Below are positions 6,982 to 10,093 of a DNA stretch of 10,093 nt, piece by piece. A program made the translations under genes and the position numbers. The notes below the pieces were generated by a model that saw nothing but the letters and a program-made list of their open reading frames with translations, did no database searches and was not told the origin of the DNA. Each line of letters begins with the position of its first letter. Position 1 is the stretch's first letter. Origin of the DNA: Parvularia atlantis (lineage: Eukaryota > Opisthokonta > Rotosphaerida); assembly GCA_943704415.1 (NCBI GenBank), contig CALSCO010002308.1, positions 1 to 10,093 on the forward strand, written 5' to 3'.

Positions 6982-9900
6982 ATGCGCTTGCTTCTGCCAC
7001 TGGCGCTGCTCGCGCTGCTGCTGCGGGCGGCCGCGGGTGGCGCGCGGGCGCAGGAGGCGGCGTCCGGGGCGTCGCTGTACCGTGCGTGGGCAAGCCGTCC
7101 CCGTGGGGCGCCGCGGTGGGCGTGACGGCGCGCGCAGAGCTGTACGACGAGAGGGACGTGCTGGCCGAGGACGACCCGTTCGAGCGGCTGGCGGGGCGCG
7201 GCGCGCTGGCCGAGTGGGCGCGTGACGAGGACGACAAGCCGGTCGCCGACCTCCTCGCCGAGCTGGACGAGCTGACGGTGCGGTGCGCCGTGCGCGTGCG
7301 TCGACCGAGGCGCTGACGGCAGACGCAGGTCAAGGTGCTGGTGCAGGTCGTGCTGATCGGCCTCGACGGGACCGGCCCGGAGCACGTCGAGGTGTCCAAG
7401 GCGCGTGCACCGAGCAGCGCGTGCTCGGCGGGCGCGGACAGGCTGAGGGCGCGCGGGCCGGGCGGTGCAGGAGTACCTCGGGCACCTCCTGGCGGGCGTC
7501 AAAGTGCCGACGACGGTGATCCACGCCGACGGGGCGCAGCACACGCTCAGGAGCGCGCACCGCGTCTTCTTCATGGTCTCGCACGCGTCGCCCGCCCTCA
7601 CGACCGCCGTCAACAACGCGCTGCAGCTCGCGATCGTGTGTTCTCGCGCGCGCCCTCGCACAGCCAAGGCCAATCGCGGCACGCGGCGCGCACGCAGGCA
7701 CAGCAGCCCAAGCAGCGCGCCGGGCCAGCCGTCGTGTCGACGCAGGTGCTCGAGCGCGTGCTCGAGGCAGACCAGCGCGGACGCGTCGCCGCGCACACCA
7801 TCTACATCATCTCGCCCGCCCTGCCCGTGCACCAGGACGAGTGCGTGGCCGCGGCCGGTGCTGTCTGGCGCGGCTCATGCGCGGGCGCGCAGCAACGGCG
7901 AGCACGGCGTGCCATACTGGTACAGCGCGGACCCGGCCGGCGGCGAGACCTCCTGCACCGTCACGACGTGGGTCTCCAAGAGCCCTATGGCCTGGATCGA
8001 CCTCGGCGCGGTCGTGCAGAGCCGCGGACCGAGCCGCGCGGGCGAGGGCGCGGTGACGCGGCACTCGCTGCCGTCGCTGGCGCAGTTCAGGCGCGCGAAC
8101 GACTTCCTCCTGCGCGAGCTGCAGGTGAGGCCGTGCGCGCACACATGCACAGCTCAGCAGCGCCCGCGCGGCACGCAGATCAGCCTCGCGTCGTTTGTGC
8201 ACCGCGTGCTCGAGCACGTCATCATCCCGCCGCTGGACCACTACACGCTGTTGCAGGACGCGGACCTCGAGGTCGTCCTCTTTGCCGTCACGACGCGGTG
8301 CGCAACAAGCGCGCACGACCTGCTGGTGTGCTCAGTCTGCTCGCAGCCCCGCAACAGACCTGCGGCCAAGTGCGTTCGATTGGAACACGCTGCAGCAGCA
8401 CGTGCGTCCGCGATGCAGCGCGCGTGCTCTGCTGAGCCCACGCCGGCGCAGCTGCGCGACATGCACCTGCCCGGCCGCAAGATCACGTTCCGCAAGGCGA
8501 CGCTTACGCCGGCGGACCTGCAGCTGTTCTTGCTGGCGTACAAGGTGGGCGAGGGCGCAACAGCTGAGGCTGACGGGCTGACGGACGTGCGCGCCCCAGA
8601 GCTCGATCAAGACGGTCGCGTTCCACCACCCAGACGAGCCGGCCGAGCGCAGGATAGACGACGAGGGCCTGCGTGAGCGCCTGCTGCAGTCGTACCCGCT
8701 CGCGCCGTCCGGTGCCGCCGTCGACCGCGCGCGCGCGCATGACGCTCGCCAGCTGACGGCAATCGTCGCAGTGCTCGCGTCGTCGTCGTCCAGCCGCGCG
8801 CTGCCGGTCGTCGTCTTTGACATCGGCGAGGGGCCGACGCTGATGAGCGGCCAGCTGGTGCGCCGGCGCGCTCGCTGATGTCGGTGCACCCTCGTTGACG
8901 CATGGCGTGCAGGCGTCGGCGCTAGGCGACATGGTCATCGCGGTCGCGGGCTCGCAGGACGACTACTTTGCACAGTTCCAGTGCGGCGGCAAAACCCTGT
9001 CGGCACTGCCGAGCCGCGCACGCATGGACGTGACCCGCGCGACGTTTGCGGCCGTCTTGCAGGCCGCGTGGGGCATCGCGCCGTCGTGCGTGCGGGACCC
9101 GCCGTATGCCGGTCGGTCTGACGCTGAGCGCGCGCGCCTGCGCAGGTTCCAGACGTGGCGCAGCGTGCAGAACGCGACGACGGACGACTACCTGTTTGCG
9201 ACGGGGCTGACGCCGTGCGCGCTGGCCGGCACCACATGTCGCGGCCGCACTGACACGCACGCGCGAGCAGGTTCGGGCCGTTCTCGACGGCGCTGGACGT
9301 GCACGCGGGCATCCGCGACGGCGTGCACCGCGGTATCCTGCTGAGCGGGCTGCATCGGTACATCCAGGGCCTCGAGAAGCCGCTACAGCAGCTGGTGGTG
9401 CGTCCGTGCGCTTGCGCGTCGCCCGTCGTGACGCGGGTGCAGCGCTACGACATGCAGGTGGCCGACGTGCTATCGGTGACTCAGCTTGAGGTGCGCGCCT
9501 GCCGCGTGACAGGCACGGGCCTAACTCGGCCGCAGCTGTTCAAGACGCGCTGGACCGTCTTCAAGCGCAAGCTGTTCCAGGTCGGCGTGGTCGCGACCGT
9601 GTCCGGCAAGGCCGCGTCGACGTTCTACTTTCTGCGCTCGGCCCGGTACGACTTTGACGAGGTGCGGCACGCAAGCGCATGCGCGGGAGTGTGCTCTGAC
9701 GCCGTGCGCGCGCAGCTCAAGCGGCTGCTGTCGGTGGCGCAGCGGCCGCTCGTCGCGATGCCGGAAAACTGCGGCCACGTATGCGCGGGAACGCACGGGC
9801 ACGCAGCGCCGGCGACGCTCACGCGGACTGCGCAGGAGGACAGCCTGACGACGTCCGAGAGCCTTGCGCTGATGCTGATCCTCGCGCTCGCGTTCCTGCC

Positions 9901-10009
9901 CATGGTCATCACGCGCGCCATCCTTGAGACGCCCCGGGTGCGGGCGCTCGTCTACTACCTGATGACGCTCCCGCTGCGCGCGCTCGGGAGCCGGCCCGGG
10001 CAGGCCTAG
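6982..10009 (+). CDS. Type I membrane protein with large lumenal domain, tentatively SPOT1-like
   Basis: Proposed exons: 6982-7081, 7138-7277, 7329-7400, 7471-7635, 7698-7840, 7893-8124, 8179-8297, 8347-8401, 8452-8544, 8600-8857, 8913-9085, 9146-9214, 9271-9397, 9443-9490, 9536-9661, 9716-9778, 9836-10009 (718 residues, stop TAG). Residues 1-24 form a Leu-rich signal peptide ending ARAQ. A single hydrophobic helix at about 671-687 near the C-terminus leaves a short basic tail of about 30 residues, so most of the protein should be lumenal or extracellular. The middle has blocks such as VVVFDIGEGPTLM, GDMVIAVAGSQDDYF, NATTDDYLFATGLTPFGPFS (which includes an N-glycosylation sequon) and RYIQGLEKPLQQLV. 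From memory these resemble the plant and protist family of Arabidopsis At5g58100 (SPOT1, linked to pollen wall formation), whose biochemistry is unknown. I see no catalytic motif. Least certain: intron 7401-7470 (GC donor, or GT donor at 7392) and acceptor 7697 (7745 also keeps the frame). Confidence 0.75.
7401..7470 (+). other. Probable GC-AG intron in the membrane-protein gene
   Basis: The donor reads AAG|GCGCGT, the acceptor GGTGCAG, 70 nt, phase 0. The hexamer is the same as that of a COQ7 GC donor. An alternative GT donor at 7392 (GAG|GTGTCC) also keeps the frame and would drop three residues, so this case is less certain than those in COQ7. Confidence 0.6.
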
Positions 10010-10093
10010 GCCTAGACTGTGCATATTTGAACGGCGTTTTGCGTGCCGAGGAGAACCACACCGACAAACCCAGCCGCTGCCATCGCCCCCCCC
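10010..10093. other. Downstream flank of the last gene
   Basis: The 84 nt after the stop are less GC-rich than the rest and include a short T-rich patch near 10023-10041, the likely 3' untranslated and cleavage region. No gene start can be supported. The window ends in nine C, which may mark an assembly edge. Confidence 0.4.

Noticed and set aside
6969-7832. 287-residue open frame on the - strand
   Set aside because: It is antisense to exons of the membrane-protein gene, Arg/Ala-rich, with no recognisable domain.
10012-10083. Short - strand frame starting beside the terminal poly-C
   Set aside because: It has 23 codons, no support, and would run straight into the last gene on the opposite strand.
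1-10093. Bacterial or mobile origin, CRISPR arrays, tRNA or rRNA genes
   Set aside because: The intron-dense genes with mitochondrial and nuclear eukaryotic products exclude a bacterial source. No repeat arrays, transposase motifs, cloverleaf or rRNA segments were seen.

Overview
This is nuclear DNA from a very GC-rich, very compact eukaryotic genome. It holds five protein-coding genes with about 57 spliceosomal introns of 45-90 nt (mean near 58 nt). Proposed exons cover about 64% of the window, introns about a third, and intergenic DNA only about 300 nt in total. Donors are mostly GTGCG (about 40 of 57), acceptors mostly CAG, and a few introns are GC-AG. Because of the splicing, most long open frames are composites or shadows. 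I rebuilt each gene by joining exons so that conserved protein blocks and reading phase agree. A single-celled alga or other protist fits. A haptophyte-like genome is one guess, from the high GC, tiny introns and GC donors, but the sequence alone does not settle the lineage.

Layout. (1) 1-727, + strand: C-terminal part of a mitochondrial calcium uniporter (MCU), cut by the window edge. (2) 816-1372, + strand: a small thioredoxin-fold protein of the L51/S25/CI-B8 family, most like mitochondrial ribosomal protein mS25. (3) 1432-2326, - strand: COQ7, the di-iron demethoxyubiquinone hydroxylase, complete, six exons, three GC-AG introns. (4) 2351-6930, + strand: a PARP1-type poly(ADP-ribose) polymerase, 30 exons and 954 residues, including a proposed 6-nt microexon. 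(5) 6982-10009, + strand: a 718-residue type I membrane protein with a signal peptide and C-terminal anchor, tentatively related to the plant SPOT1-like (At5g58100) family.

The first three genes all serve mitochondria (calcium import, translation, ubiquinone synthesis). PARP acts in nuclear DNA-damage signalling and the last protein belongs to the secretory pathway. They do not look like one pathway; dense packing of housekeeping genes explains the neighbourhood. COQ7 and PARP start 24 nt apart in opposite directions, so they must share a promoter region or have overlapping leaders. The mS25-like gene and COQ7 converge across a CA repeat.

I see no mobile element, CRISPR array, RNA gene or clearly new biological system. 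The points worth a second look concern gene architecture and splicing: the microexon, the GC-AG introns, a perfect intronic hairpin, stop-free 3n introns, the single-zinc-finger PARP, and the poorly characterised membrane protein.
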